A stretch of 34,847 bases of DNA from Chlorobium sp. (GTDB taxonomy: Bacteria > Bacteroidota > Chlorobiia > Chlorobiales > Chlorobiaceae), in contig NZ_JAIOZR010000023.1 in the NCBI RefSeq assembly GCF_021740465.1, forward strand, positions 1 through 34,847, in the 5' to 3' direction. Below the pieces are notes generated by a model that was not told where the DNA came from, made no database searches, and was given only the letters and a program-made list of their open reading frames with translations. The position numbers and the translations under genes were made by a program. Below, in pieces: positions 22,621 through 30,282 of the stretch; the stretch's first letter is position 1; the number at the start of each line of letters is the position of its first letter.

Positions 22621-23454
22621 ATGAAAAAATCTTTCAGCTGGCGCATATTCATCAGCTTCGGGCTCCTCCTCTCGTTTCTGATGCTGCTGGTGTCGGGCGT
22701 CATTCTCTATATCTCTCCCCCCGGACGGGTGGCGAACTGGACGGACTGGCGCATGCTCGGCCTGACGAAAACCGGGTGGGAAAACCAGCATGCGATTTTC
22801 GGTTTCGCCTTCGCCCTGCTCTCGATATTCCATCTTTTCGTCATCAACTGGAAGGCGTTCTTCTCGTATCTGAAAGCAAAGACGAGCGCCGGCCTGAAAA
22901 GTCCGCTGGAGCTGTCCGGCAGTGTGCTGCTTGCGCTTCTTTTTGGAGTCGGGACCTACTTTTCCCTGCAGCCTTTTGCAGCGATTGTCGATTTCGGCAA
23001 CAGCGTATCGGCGTCGTGGGAAAAAAGGGAGATGCAGCCACCGGTGCCTCACGCCGAAACCATGACGCTTGTCGAGCTTGCGCTTCAGCCGGGGCTTGGC
23101 GGTGATGCGGAGATACTGAAGGCGAAGCTCGAAAAAGCTGGATTCAGGGTGGATTCGGTTCAGCAGACCCTTGGGGAGATAGCCCTGAAGAACCATACGA
23201 CGGCCGAAAAGGTTTACGTTCCTCTTGCTCCCGAAAAAAGCGGAGCCAGGAAACTTCCGGCAGAGGGACTCGGACGGAAAACCCTGCAGGAGGTAGCCGA
23301 CGATGCAGGAATATCGGTCTCCTCGCTGCAGCTTGCCCTGAAGCAGAAAGGCGTCGAGGCCGAGCCGGATATGACCCTGAAATCGATAGCCGAAAAGAAC
23401 GGCATCGAAATGAACGCACTGAGGCAGATGCTTGAAACCATGATCAGCCCTTGA
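22621..23454 (+). CDS. DUF4405-type membrane protein with duplicated helical module
   Basis: 277 residues. Helices lie near 10-31, 57-76 and 98-119. H57 and H71 are 14 residues apart in the second helix, with INWK following, as in the DUF4405 paralogue at 21181. The soluble C-terminal part holds two copies of a roughly 50-residue module: residues 149-200 (TLVELALQPG ... TLGEIALKN) and 220-274 (TLQEVADDAGISVSSLQLAL ... TLKSIAEKNGI). The paralogue has one copy. A b-type haem and partnership with the adjacent cytochrome c are inferred from His spacing and operon context. Confidence 0.78.
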   Translation: MKKSFSWRIFISFGLLLSFLMLLVSGVILYISPPGRVANWTDWRMLGLTKTGWENQHAIFGFAFALLSIFHLFVINWKAFFSYLKAKTSAGLKSPLELSGSVLLALLFGVGTYFSLQPFAAIVDFGNSVSASWEKREMQPPVPHAETMTLVELALQPGLGGDAEILKAKLEKAGFRVDSVQQTLGEIALKNHTTAEKVYVPLAPEKSGARKLPAEGLGRKTLQEVADDAGISVSSLQLALKQKGVEAEPDMTLKSIAEKNGIEMNALRQMLETMISP

Positions 23455-23503
23455 GGGTGCTCATGATTGCGGCGTACACCTTTCAGGAGCATGACTGAAA
23501 AAG

Positions 23504-25546
23504 ATGGAACAGTACAGGCTTCCGGAAAAACGGGTAATGATGCTTTCGCCGAAGTATCTTGGCGGAGCGTTTGCCCTTTTTGTGCTCCTGTTTCTCGGAA
23601 CGGCTCTTTTTGAATACCACTACCGGAAATCCGAGATCGAGCACATCATGCGGGAGGAGGCTGCACTGCTCATGCACGCGCTGTCTGAGGGCGCTGAAAA
23701 TGCCATCACCGGCTATACCGAAAACAGCTCCCTCCTGACAGGCAGCCTTATCGATCAGCTCCGCCTTCTGGACCGCCTGGATAAACAGCACGAGCTGACT
23801 TCGAAGGAGCTTTCAGCAATTGCCGGATCGAGCGGAATCTACCGCGTCAACATTTTCGATAGCAAGGGAAAGCGCATCGCTTTCAATTCGCCACCCGATC
23901 ATACCCCTCTCTTACGTCAGTGTGACTCCCGGCTCTATCTGCAGCCGATATTTTCCGGTCAAAAGGATTCCCTGCTGCTTGGAATCCGCCAAAGCTCCTC
24001 GGACAGGGGGCCACGTCTGATTGCCGCCGTCAAACGGAGCAGGGGTGGTGTGATTGCCGGCAATGTCGATGCGACAAGGCTTCTCGATCTGCGCCGGAAA
24101 CTTGGCGTCGGCCAGCTCATTGAGCGTATAGGAGCCGACAGTACCGGTATAGACTACATTATCTGGCAGGACTCGACCGGGATTCTGGCCGCCACGCCCA
24201 ATGTTTCGAAAACCGCATCCGTCCGGTCTGACGCTTTTCTCGAATCGGCCATGCTGACCCGTAAGCCGCTGACCCGGATGACCACATTCGAAGGCAGAAC
24301 GGTTTTTGAAGTCGTGAATTCCTTTTATTACGGTTCTGCCAATGTGGGGCTTTTGCGCATAGGTCTGAAAAACGATCATTTCAGCGCGGCCCTCGATAAG
24401 CTGCGAAACCGTTTTTTCATGCTGTTCGCTCTTGTTGCCATAGGAGGGCTTGTCATGTTCAACCTCGTTATAAGCCGCAGAAACGAAACGGTTATAAAAG
24501 ACGCCTACCAGCGGGTGCAGACATTTTCATCCACCATTCTTGAAAGCATGGCAGACGCCGTTCTTACGGTAGACGGCGCCGGGAGCGTAACCCTGGTCAA
24601 CAGACCGGCCGAGAAGCTGCTTCGGGTCTCTTCGGGCGAAGCGACAGGCAAACCCGTACAGGCGGTTTTTCCTGAATGTGCTCAATTTCTTTCCGGTATC
24701 ATGGATGAAGGGAGCGAGGCTGCCTTCAATCGCGAATTTCTCTGCCATGCAGGCGATCAGGAAAGGCTGCTGGCAGGAAATTTCAGCCGAATAACCGGTA
24801 GCGGAGAGAGTATCCTGGGGGCTGTCGCCGTTCTTCGCGACCTGACGGAAGAGCGTGCCATGCAGCAGGTTATCGACCGGCAGGAGAAGCTCAGCGCAAT
24901 AGGAGAGCTGGCTTCCGGAGTTGCCCATGAGATCAGGAATCCTCTGAACGCCATCGGTATTCTGGCTCAACGCCTCGATATCGAGTTCTCGCCGGCTGCC
25001 GACGAACCCGAGTACCGCCATCTCGTTCGAACCGTGGTGTCCGAGGTGCACCGCGTCAACGCCATTATCCAGCGCTTTCTCAAATTCGGCCGTCCGCCCC
25101 AGCTTATGCCGGTGCCGGTCAATCTTGACGACTTTGTCGGAAGCTACAGTACCGTACTGCAGAGTGAGGCCGAAAAGAAAGGTGTCCGCTTTACGCTTGA
25201 TGCCGGGTGCCGGAAAACGGTACAGCTCGACAGGGAGCAGATGCAGCAGGTGCTGCTCAACATCGTTCGAAACAGCGTTGAAGCCACAGCCGAGGGGGGA
25301 CACATTGCGCTAAGGGTGTTCTGCCGTGGGAGCCAGGCGGTTATCGAGGTTGCCGATACCGGTGCGGGAATTCCTGCCGCGAAACTCCCGGAAATATTCA
25401 ACCTCTATTATACCACCAAAGACGACGGCACCGGTATGGGGCTGAGTATCGCCAACCAGATTGTTCACGTCCACGGAGGGATGATCGAGGTTTCGAGCAG
25501 GGAGGGAGAGGGAAGTGTCTTCAGGGTTGTGCTGCCGGCTGTGTGA
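23504..25546 (+). CDS. PAS-containing sensor histidine kinase (ZraS/NtrB-like)
   Basis: 680 residues. TM1 is about 18-36, a large periplasmic sensor domain covers about 40-300, and TM2 is about 302-323. A PAS domain (345-450, LESMADAVLTVDGAGSVTLV) is followed by HisKA with H475 in GVAHEIRNPL and the ATPase (NIVRNSVEAT, DTGAGIP, GTGMGLSIA). The HEIRNPLN form is typical of kinases paired with NtrC-type activators, and such a regulator follows 46 bp downstream. The AGGAG ahead of the ATG is rather distant, so a slightly later start is possible. The signal is unknown; the upstream cytochrome and DUF4405 genes suggest redox or envelope input. Confidence 0.92.
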   Translation: MEQYRLPEKRVMMLSPKYLGGAFALFVLLFLGTALFEYHYRKSEIEHIMREEAALLMHALSEGAENAITGYTENSSLLTGSLIDQLRLLDRLDKQHELTSKELSAIAGSSGIYRVNIFDSKGKRIAFNSPPDHTPLLRQCDSRLYLQPIFSGQKDSLLLGIRQSSSDRGPRLIAAVKRSRGGVIAGNVDATRLLDLRRKLGVGQLIERIGADSTGIDYIIWQDSTGILAATPNVSKTASVRSDAFLESAMLTRKPLTRMTTFEGRTVFEVVNSFYYGSANVGLLRIGLKNDHFSAALDKLRNRFFMLFALVAIGGLVMFNLVISRRNETVIKDAYQRVQTFSSTILESMADAVLTVDGAGSVTLVNRPAEKLLRVSSGEATGKPVQAVFPECAQFLSGIMDEGSEAAFNREFLCHAGDQERLLAGNFSRITGSGESILGAVAVLRDLTEERAMQQVIDRQEKLSAIGELASGVAHEIRNPLNAIGILAQRLDIEFSPAADEPEYRHLVRTVVSEVHRVNAIIQRFLKFGRPPQLMPVPVNLDDFVGSYSTVLQSEAEKKGVRFTLDAGCRKTVQLDREQMQQVLLNIVRNSVEATAEGGHIALRVFCRGSQAVIEVADTGAGIPAAKLPEIFNLYYTTKDDGTGMGLSIANQIVHVHGGMIEVSSREGEGSVFRVVLPAV

Positions 25547-25592
25547 ACGGCGGTTTTTCGGCAATCATTCATGAAACGGGTGGCTGACAATA

Positions 25593-26951
25593 ATGGATCA
25601 TACCATACTTGTGGTTGAGGACGAAAGCGTCCAGCTTGAGAGCATCGCCGGTTTTCTTTCCAAACAGGGGTATCGGGTGCTGAAGTCTTCGCATCCCCGG
25701 AGAGCTCTTGAAATCGCCGCCGAGGAGGCTGTCGATATCGTGCTTTCCGATTTCAGAATGCCTGAAATGAGCGGAGTCGAACTGCTTTCAGCACTGAAGC
25801 ACCGGAATCCCGGCATCGAGGTTGTCATCATGACCGCCTACGGAAGCGTGGATTCGGCTATCGAGGCCATGAAACTCGGTGCAATCGACTACATCACCAA
25901 ACCGGTTGACCTTCACCAGCTCAGGATCATGATCCGCAATACGCTGGAACGGAAGCAGCTTATCAGCGAAAACAGCCTTCTTCGAACACAGCTTTCGGAG
26001 CGTTTCGGTTTTCAGGGCATCATATCGCAATCTTCCGCGATGGCTCAGGTGATGAACATTGCCGGCAGGGTGGCCTCCAGCAATGCATCGGTGCTCGTTA
26101 CCGGCGAGACGGGTACCGGCAAGGAGCTGATCGCCAGGGCTGTTCATTTTTCAGGCAGCCGGAGGGAAAAGCCCTTTGTTGCCGTCAATTGCGCGGCACT
26201 GCCTGAAACCCTGCTTGAAAGCGAGCTTTTCGGTCACGAAAAAGGTGCATTTACCGGTGCTGACAGGCTGCGCAAGGGGCGCTTCGAAATGGCGGAGGGC
26301 GGCACTCTGTTCATTGACGAAGTAGGCGAAATACCGCTTTCCCTGCAGGTCAAGCTGCTCAGGGTGCTGCAGGAAAAAACGTTCGAACGAGTAGGCAGCT
26401 CGACACCCCTCGAGGCCGATGTACGGATCGTAGCTGCGACAAACCGCGATCCCGAATCGATGGTTCGCCAGGGGATGCTTCGGGCGGATCTCTACTACCG
26501 TCTCAATGTCGTCTCCATCAGGATTCCCTCCCTGCGGGAGCGTCGTGACGACATACTTCCCCTTGTCGATGCCTTTCTTCACCGATTCAGCGAAGAAAAC
26601 GGGAAACAGATTACCGGAATTTCAAGGGAGGCGATGGATGCCCTGATGAAATATTCCTATCCCGGCAACGTCCGTGAACTTGAAAACATCGTGCAGCAAT
26701 CCGTCGTTCTCTCGCGGGCCTCGACCATCACCACCGAGGATCTTCCGATGCGGGTATTCGAATACCGTCCGGAATCTTCCGGCGCAAAGGTTGCTGAAGG
26801 CGGTTTTACCGAAAAGGTGGAAGCCTTCGAGCAGGAAATGATTACCGAAGCGCTGAGGGAATCAGGTCAGGTGCAGACGCGTGCCGCAGAAATGCTTGGC
26901 ATCAGCGAGCGCCATCTGCGATACAAGTTGAAGAAATATGGCATGAAATGA
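25593..26951 (+). CDS. NtrC-family sigma-54-dependent response regulator
   Basis: 452 residues. The receiver domain has E9/D10 and phosphoacceptor D53 (SDFRMPEMSG). The AAA+ domain has Walker A GETGTGKE (171-178), the sigma-54-contacting GAFTGA loop (218-223) and Walker B GGTLFIDEVGE (236-246). A Fis-type helix-turn-helix closes the protein (TRAAEMLGISERHLRYKLKK). All motifs needed to drive sigma-54 open-complex formation are present. It is partner of the preceding kinase. Likely targets by proximity and motif sharing are the operon's own promoter and that of the small exported protein just downstream. Confidence 0.95.
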   Translation: MDHTILVVEDESVQLESIAGFLSKQGYRVLKSSHPRRALEIAAEEAVDIVLSDFRMPEMSGVELLSALKHRNPGIEVVIMTAYGSVDSAIEAMKLGAIDYITKPVDLHQLRIMIRNTLERKQLISENSLLRTQLSERFGFQGIISQSSAMAQVMNIAGRVASSNASVLVTGETGTGKELIARAVHFSGSRREKPFVAVNCAALPETLLESELFGHEKGAFTGADRLRKGRFEMAEGGTLFIDEVGEIPLSLQVKLLRVLQEKTFERVGSSTPLEADVRIVAATNRDPESMVRQGMLRADLYYRLNVVSIRIPSLRERRDDILPLVDAFLHRFSEENGKQITGISREAMDALMKYSYPGNVRELENIVQQSVVLSRASTITTEDLPMRVFEYRPESSGAKVAEGGFTEKVEAFEQEMITEALRESGQVQTRAAEMLGISERHLRYKLKKYGMK

Positions 26952-27001
26952 CGGGACATGCTCCAGCCAGGCGCCGGTTTTCATGAAACAATCACTCTTT
27001 T

Positions 27002-27035
27002 CGCCCATACCGTCGAAACAGCGACGAGCCGGTCG
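27002..27035. promoter_or_regulatory. Tandem dyads upstream of the exported-protein gene
   Basis: CGCCC-ATAC-CGTCG (27002-27015) and CGACG-AGCC-GGTCG (27022-27035) match CGACC-N4-GGTCG with two and one mismatches and are exactly 20 bp apart, as at 21904/21924. The downstream dyad starts 103 bp before the GG of the sigma-54 element at 27124. Probable enhancer sites of the NtrC-family regulator encoded just upstream. Confidence 0.68.
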
Positions 27036-27123
27036 TCGTCAACGCTTTTGCTGCAGGTTGTTCTCATTTTCTTTTTCTCCATAAGCGATTGAATAATAAT
27101 ATGATGGATTTTTTTTCCTTTTC

Positions 27124-27139
27124 TGGTATGTGAATTGCT
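27124..27139 (+). promoter_or_regulatory. Sigma-54 promoter (-24/-12)
   Basis: TGGTATG-N4-TTGCT, with GG at 27125-27126 and GC at 27137-27138 separated by the required 10 bases. It agrees with the sigma-54 consensus TGGYAYR-N4-TTGCW. Transcription would start near 27150, leaving about 59 bases before the ATG at 27209. It lies directly downstream of a sigma-54 activator gene. Confidence 0.82.
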
Positions 27140-27208
27140 AATCGTAATAAGGGGAGCTGTATGCGAAGACTCTCTCCCCGCAACAACCAGAACAAAGGAG
27201 ACTCCCTC

Positions 27209-27514
27209 ATGAAAAGAATCGTTCGCATGTTTGCCCTTGCCGTTGCCGTATTGGCGCTTTCACCCGCAGTTCCGGCCGTTGCCGGAGGTTACTTTGACAA
27301 TCCTCTCATGCAGCTGATAGGCGGAGGCGATTGCGACGGCATCAACGAGAACGCTCCCGATGCCGATGGCGACGGCATACCCAATGGTCAGGACCCGGAT
27401 TATGTACGCCCTCTCGATGGATCGGGCAACGGCGGCCGAGTCGTTTCCGCTACGGGAGCAGGTGTCTGCGACGGTACCGGCCCGAAAGGCCAGGCTACCC
27501 GTTCCGGCAGATAA
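27209..27514 (+). CDS. Small exported protein with Ca-binding-like Asp loop
   Basis: 101 residues with a signal peptide (MKRIVRMFALAVAVLALSPA, cleavage near VAG at 24-26). The mature part has DADGDGIPNGQD at 51-62, resembling the DxDxDG calcium loops of EF-hand and thrombospondin type 3 repeats, two Cys (C42, C87), and a Gly/Asp-rich tail. AAAGGAGAC precedes the ATG at 27209; an in-frame ATG at 27161 also has a GGGGAG but would add an unlikely 16-residue extension. It is driven by the sigma-54 element upstream. Function unknown; calcium binding is inferred. Confidence 0.75.
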   Translation: MKRIVRMFALAVAVLALSPAVPAVAGGYFDNPLMQLIGGGDCDGINENAPDADGDGIPNGQDPDYVRPLDGSGNGGRVVSATGAGVCDGTGPKGQATRSGR

Positions 27515-27629
27515 GCCCCGGTTGTTATACTCCGGTTTTTCCTGCGGTGGCGGAGGCTTGTCAAGGAGCTTTTCAGTCCCCGCAGGAATATCGGACTGCC
27601 ATACCTGCAGGGATTCTCCATCCCGATAA

Positions 27630-27673
27630 AATTAAGCCTCTTTTAAGTGTCGCTTAAAGTCCGTTTAAGCTTT
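27630..27673. promoter_or_regulatory. Four tandem 11-bp repeats before the FISUMP gene
   Basis: AATTAAGCCTC, TTTTAAGTGTC, GCTTAAAGTCC and GTTTAAGCTTT follow one another without gaps from 27630 to 27673, all with TTAA at positions 3-6. The array ends 86 bp before the ATG at 27760. Head-to-tail 11-bp repeats are the typical target of OmpR/PhoB-type regulators. One repeat is near-identical to GCTTAAAATTC at 21849. Confidence 0.65.
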
Positions 27674-27759
27674 CCTCCGTTACTTTTCTTCCGGTCGTCA
27701 TGATCGTCGTGTTCAGGACGGCCGTACTGAACAACTGCAACAGTAAACGGAGGAAAAGG

Positions 27760-28452
27760 ATGAAACATCGGAACATTACCAGGCAAATGCTCATGTTGCT
27801 TCTCATGAGCGTATTCACCCTCTTTTCAGTGCCATTGCACGCTTCGGAGGACAGCATGAGGGATATCGACGGAAACGGCTACCATACCATAACTGTCGGA
27901 AAGCAGGTCTGGACGGCGGAAAATCTGAGGGTGAGTCGCTACCGCAACGGAGAGGCCATCAGGCATGCCGCAACCAGGGAGGAGTGGCTCGACGCTGCCG
28001 CCAAAAGCGAAGGGGCCTGGTGCTACTTCGACAACGATCCTGCAAACGGGAAAAAATTCGGGCGTCTGTACAACTGGTATGCCGTCAACGATCCTCGGGG
28101 CCTGGCCCCAAAAGGCTGGCATGTGCCGACCGACAGGGAGTGGTCGGCATTGACCGCTTTTCTCGGAGGCGAAGCTGTCTCCGGCGGTAAAATGAAAGAG
28201 GCCGGGCGCTCACTCTGGAGCACCCCTAACGAAGCGGCAACAAACTCGAGCGGCTTCAGTGCGCTTCCCGGGGGTCTGAGGGGCATCGACGGCGTTTTCG
28301 CGTTTGGCGCACAGAGCGCGTATTTCTGGACTTCTGCGGAACACTCCCCCTCGCTCGGGTGGTACAGGGTGCTCAACTATCATACCGCCACGGTCGTTAG
28401 AAGCGGCGAGGAAAAAATCGACGGCATGTCGGTGCGCTGCGTCCGCGACTGA
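27760..28452 (+). CDS. Exported FISUMP-domain protein
   Basis: 230 residues with a signal peptide (TRQMLMLLLMSVFTLFSVPL, cleavage near LHA). The rest is a FISUMP domain, named after Fibrobacter major paralogous proteins: IDGNGYHTITVGKQVWTAEN at the start, GRLYNWYAVNDPRGLAPKGW with HVPTDREWSAL in the middle, SGFSALPGG and the terminal MSVRCVRD. The domain occurs in secreted or surface proteins of Bacteroidetes, Chlorobi and relatives; its biochemical role is unclear. AACGGAGGAAAAGG gives a strong ribosome site. Four phased repeats upstream suggest control by an OmpR-family regulator. Confidence 0.88.
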   Translation: MKHRNITRQMLMLLLMSVFTLFSVPLHASEDSMRDIDGNGYHTITVGKQVWTAENLRVSRYRNGEAIRHAATREEWLDAAAKSEGAWCYFDNDPANGKKFGRLYNWYAVNDPRGLAPKGWHVPTDREWSALTAFLGGEAVSGGKMKEAGRSLWSTPNEAATNSSGFSALPGGLRGIDGVFAFGAQSAYFWTSAEHSPSLGWYRVLNYHTATVVRSGEEKIDGMSVRCVRD

Positions 28453-28537
28453 ACGACCTGCAAGTACTGGCTCCTGGAGCCGGAAACCGCATTCCCGCCA
28501 GCCTGCCGGATCGTGTTTATCTGTCGGGGAGAGCAGC

Positions 28538-29611
28538 TTACAGGGGATGATTCCGGCTCGACAGCCGGTGGAAACAGTAGGGGTCGTTGTGCAGCAGACC
28601 GCCCGAGGCAAACGACATGACCGAGCACCCACCCTTGCATTGGGGCCCATGGACGCACTGCCTGCAGTTTTCCCCGAGATCGCCTGTGCTGAACTTCCGG
28701 TTCCAGGAAAACGATTTTTCGTCGAACCAGATGCTCCACAAGTCACGCTCTCTGAGACTCCCCTCATTGAACTGTTCCGGCAGTGAGAGGCATCCCTTGA
28801 CGTTTCCGTCGCTGGTGATTCCGCATGAGGATATGCCTGCCGAACATCCAGCCCAAAGGCGATCGCGTGTGTCAAGATCCGTGAAATATCCCACTCCGTC
28901 AGCAGGCATGAGAGTTATACCTTCAGCATGACAGCGCGGGGCTTGCCGATGCACGTATTTTCCAAGTTCGAGATAAGTGCTGCAGGAGAGTTTGAGCCCG
29001 TCGCTTCTTGCACGGCCGAGAGAGAAAAGCGGTTGGAGCTGCCAGTGCCGTATGCCGAGGTCCTGCAGGATCGTTTCCAATGCAGGGAGCTGGTCGATGT
29101 TCATATCATTGACGGCAGTTATGACTGCGACAGGAACGTTTTTGTCGAGTGCGGCTTCGATACCGGAAATGATCCGCCTGAAAAGGCCTGGTTTCTGACG
29201 GATATGGTCATGCGTCTTTTCCAGACCATCGAGGCTGACTCCGACGGTCGCTATGCCTGAATCGGCCAGCCGCTGTGCGTTTTCTTCGAGCAGAAATCCG
29301 TTGGTGACCATTCTGACAGGAATATTCATGCGTCGGAGGTGTTCGGTTACCTGCTGCCATTCCGGGCGCAAAAGCGGTTCGCCTCCGGTAAGGTCGACTT
29401 CCCGGACGAAAAGATCCGGAAACTGGTCGCAGATGCCGAGGAGCTCGCCGAGTGAGAGCTCGTCCCTCCTTGTTATGCCGGTTGCCGAAGAGGCGCAGTG
29501 CATGCATCGGAGATTGCAGGCCAGAGTAAGCTCCAGCCCCATAACGATAGGGAAGCCTTCAAAAGACATGGCAAAGGTGGTTGTTCTTTTGCTGGAGGAT
29601 GCTGATGACAT
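28538..29611 (-). CDS. Radical SAM/SPASM-domain protein (maturase-like)
   Basis: 357 residues. The radical SAM cluster motif C32-x3-C36-x2-C39 is in ACNLRCMHCASSA, with the SAM-binding DLTGGEPLLRPEW, VTNGF and VSLDGL following. The C-terminal SPASM domain has C263 and G269-x4-C274, then C316-x2-C319-x5-C325-x3-C329 and C346, the full set for two auxiliary iron-sulfur clusters. Such enzymes commonly modify peptides or assemble cofactors and often act on a product encoded nearby. No precursor with obvious leader/core was found; the 99-residue gene just upstream is the only candidate partner. The start at 29611 lacks a clear ribosome site; 29569 is an alternative. Confidence 0.87.
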   Translation of the reverse strand: MSSASSSKRTTTFAMSFEGFPIVMGLELTLACNLRCMHCASSATGITRRDELSLGELLGICDQFPDLFVREVDLTGGEPLLRPEWQQVTEHLRRMNIPVRMVTNGFLLEENAQRLADSGIATVGVSLDGLEKTHDHIRQKPGLFRRIISGIEAALDKNVPVAVITAVNDMNIDQLPALETILQDLGIRHWQLQPLFSLGRARSDGLKLSCSTYLELGKYVHRQAPRCHAEGITLMPADGVGYFTDLDTRDRLWAGCSAGISSCGITSDGNVKGCLSLPEQFNEGSLRERDLWSIWFDEKSFSWNRKFSTGDLGENCRQCVHGPQCKGGCSVMSFASGGLLHNDPYCFHRLSSRNHPL

Positions 29612-29665
29612 GAATGCAGGCAGGACAATCAGCGTCCCGCCTGCACGTTTTCGACTACGGCCGCG

Positions 29666-29965
29666 TTAAAGCATCTTCTTTGACTTGGCGTAATTCATGA
29701 GCGTGATATAGTCGCCGCTACGCATCACGACCTCACGACCGGCAAGCATGTCGTCGGCAATGTTCAGGATAGGTCCTGCAATCTGCTCCGGAGGTTCCTT
29801 TCCGTCGATCAGATGGGAAATCACCTGTTCGCGTACCATGTCGAAAAATTTTTCGGACGGTTTGACCTTGAGCAGATCCGATTGCCGCTGCAGCAGCTTG
29901 TCGACGATGACAAGATACATGACAACGCTTGGATCAAATTTGAGATGCAGTCTGATACTGTTCAT
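29666..29965 (-). CDS. Small conserved-looking protein upstream of the radical SAM gene
   Basis: 99 residues, MNSIRLHLKFDPSVVMYLVI followed by an amphipathic helical region and DDMLAGREVVMRSGDYITLM near the end. I do not recognise a family. There are no cysteines and no signal peptide, so it is not an obvious ribosomal peptide precursor. The ATG at 29965 follows AAGGAGG by 11 bases. It is separated from the radical SAM gene by 54 bases on the same strand and probably cotranscribed, suggesting a partner or chaperone role. About 315 bases upstream (29966-30282) contain no supported gene. Confidence 0.6.
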   Translation of the reverse strand: MNSIRLHLKFDPSVVMYLVIVDKLLQRQSDLLKVKPSEKFFDMVREQVISHLIDGKEPPEQIAGPILNIADDMLAGREVVMRSGDYITLMNYAKSKKML

Positions 29966-30282
29966 ACTGGATAATACCTCCTTCGGGCGGGACCCTTTTG
30001 AACTGCTGTTACTGGAAAAAACAGAGTGCGGATTCGGGGCAATACAGAGGTACAGAAAAAGAGTGTTCCGTTTTTCTCTTCCATCGGCAATATAGTACTT
30101 CAAAAGATAAAGCGAGTGCGTTTTCGCAGGAAAATGCAAAAAACGGAACTGCTCCCAAGCTTTCCGAAAAGCAACTGCCGATCTTCACAAATTCATGCAA
30201 TTGAAAGAAAAAGAGTACATTAATCCTTGATGCAGCCGGTATTAACGGGTTGTTTGTCCATGCATGTAACCATCAATTCCCC

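Noticed and set aside
27541-27586. CCTGCGG/CCGCAGG inverted repeat as terminator of the exported-protein gene
   Set aside because: The 32-base loop is large and no T-run follows; a short CCGG stem plus TTTTT just before it is also too weak to call.
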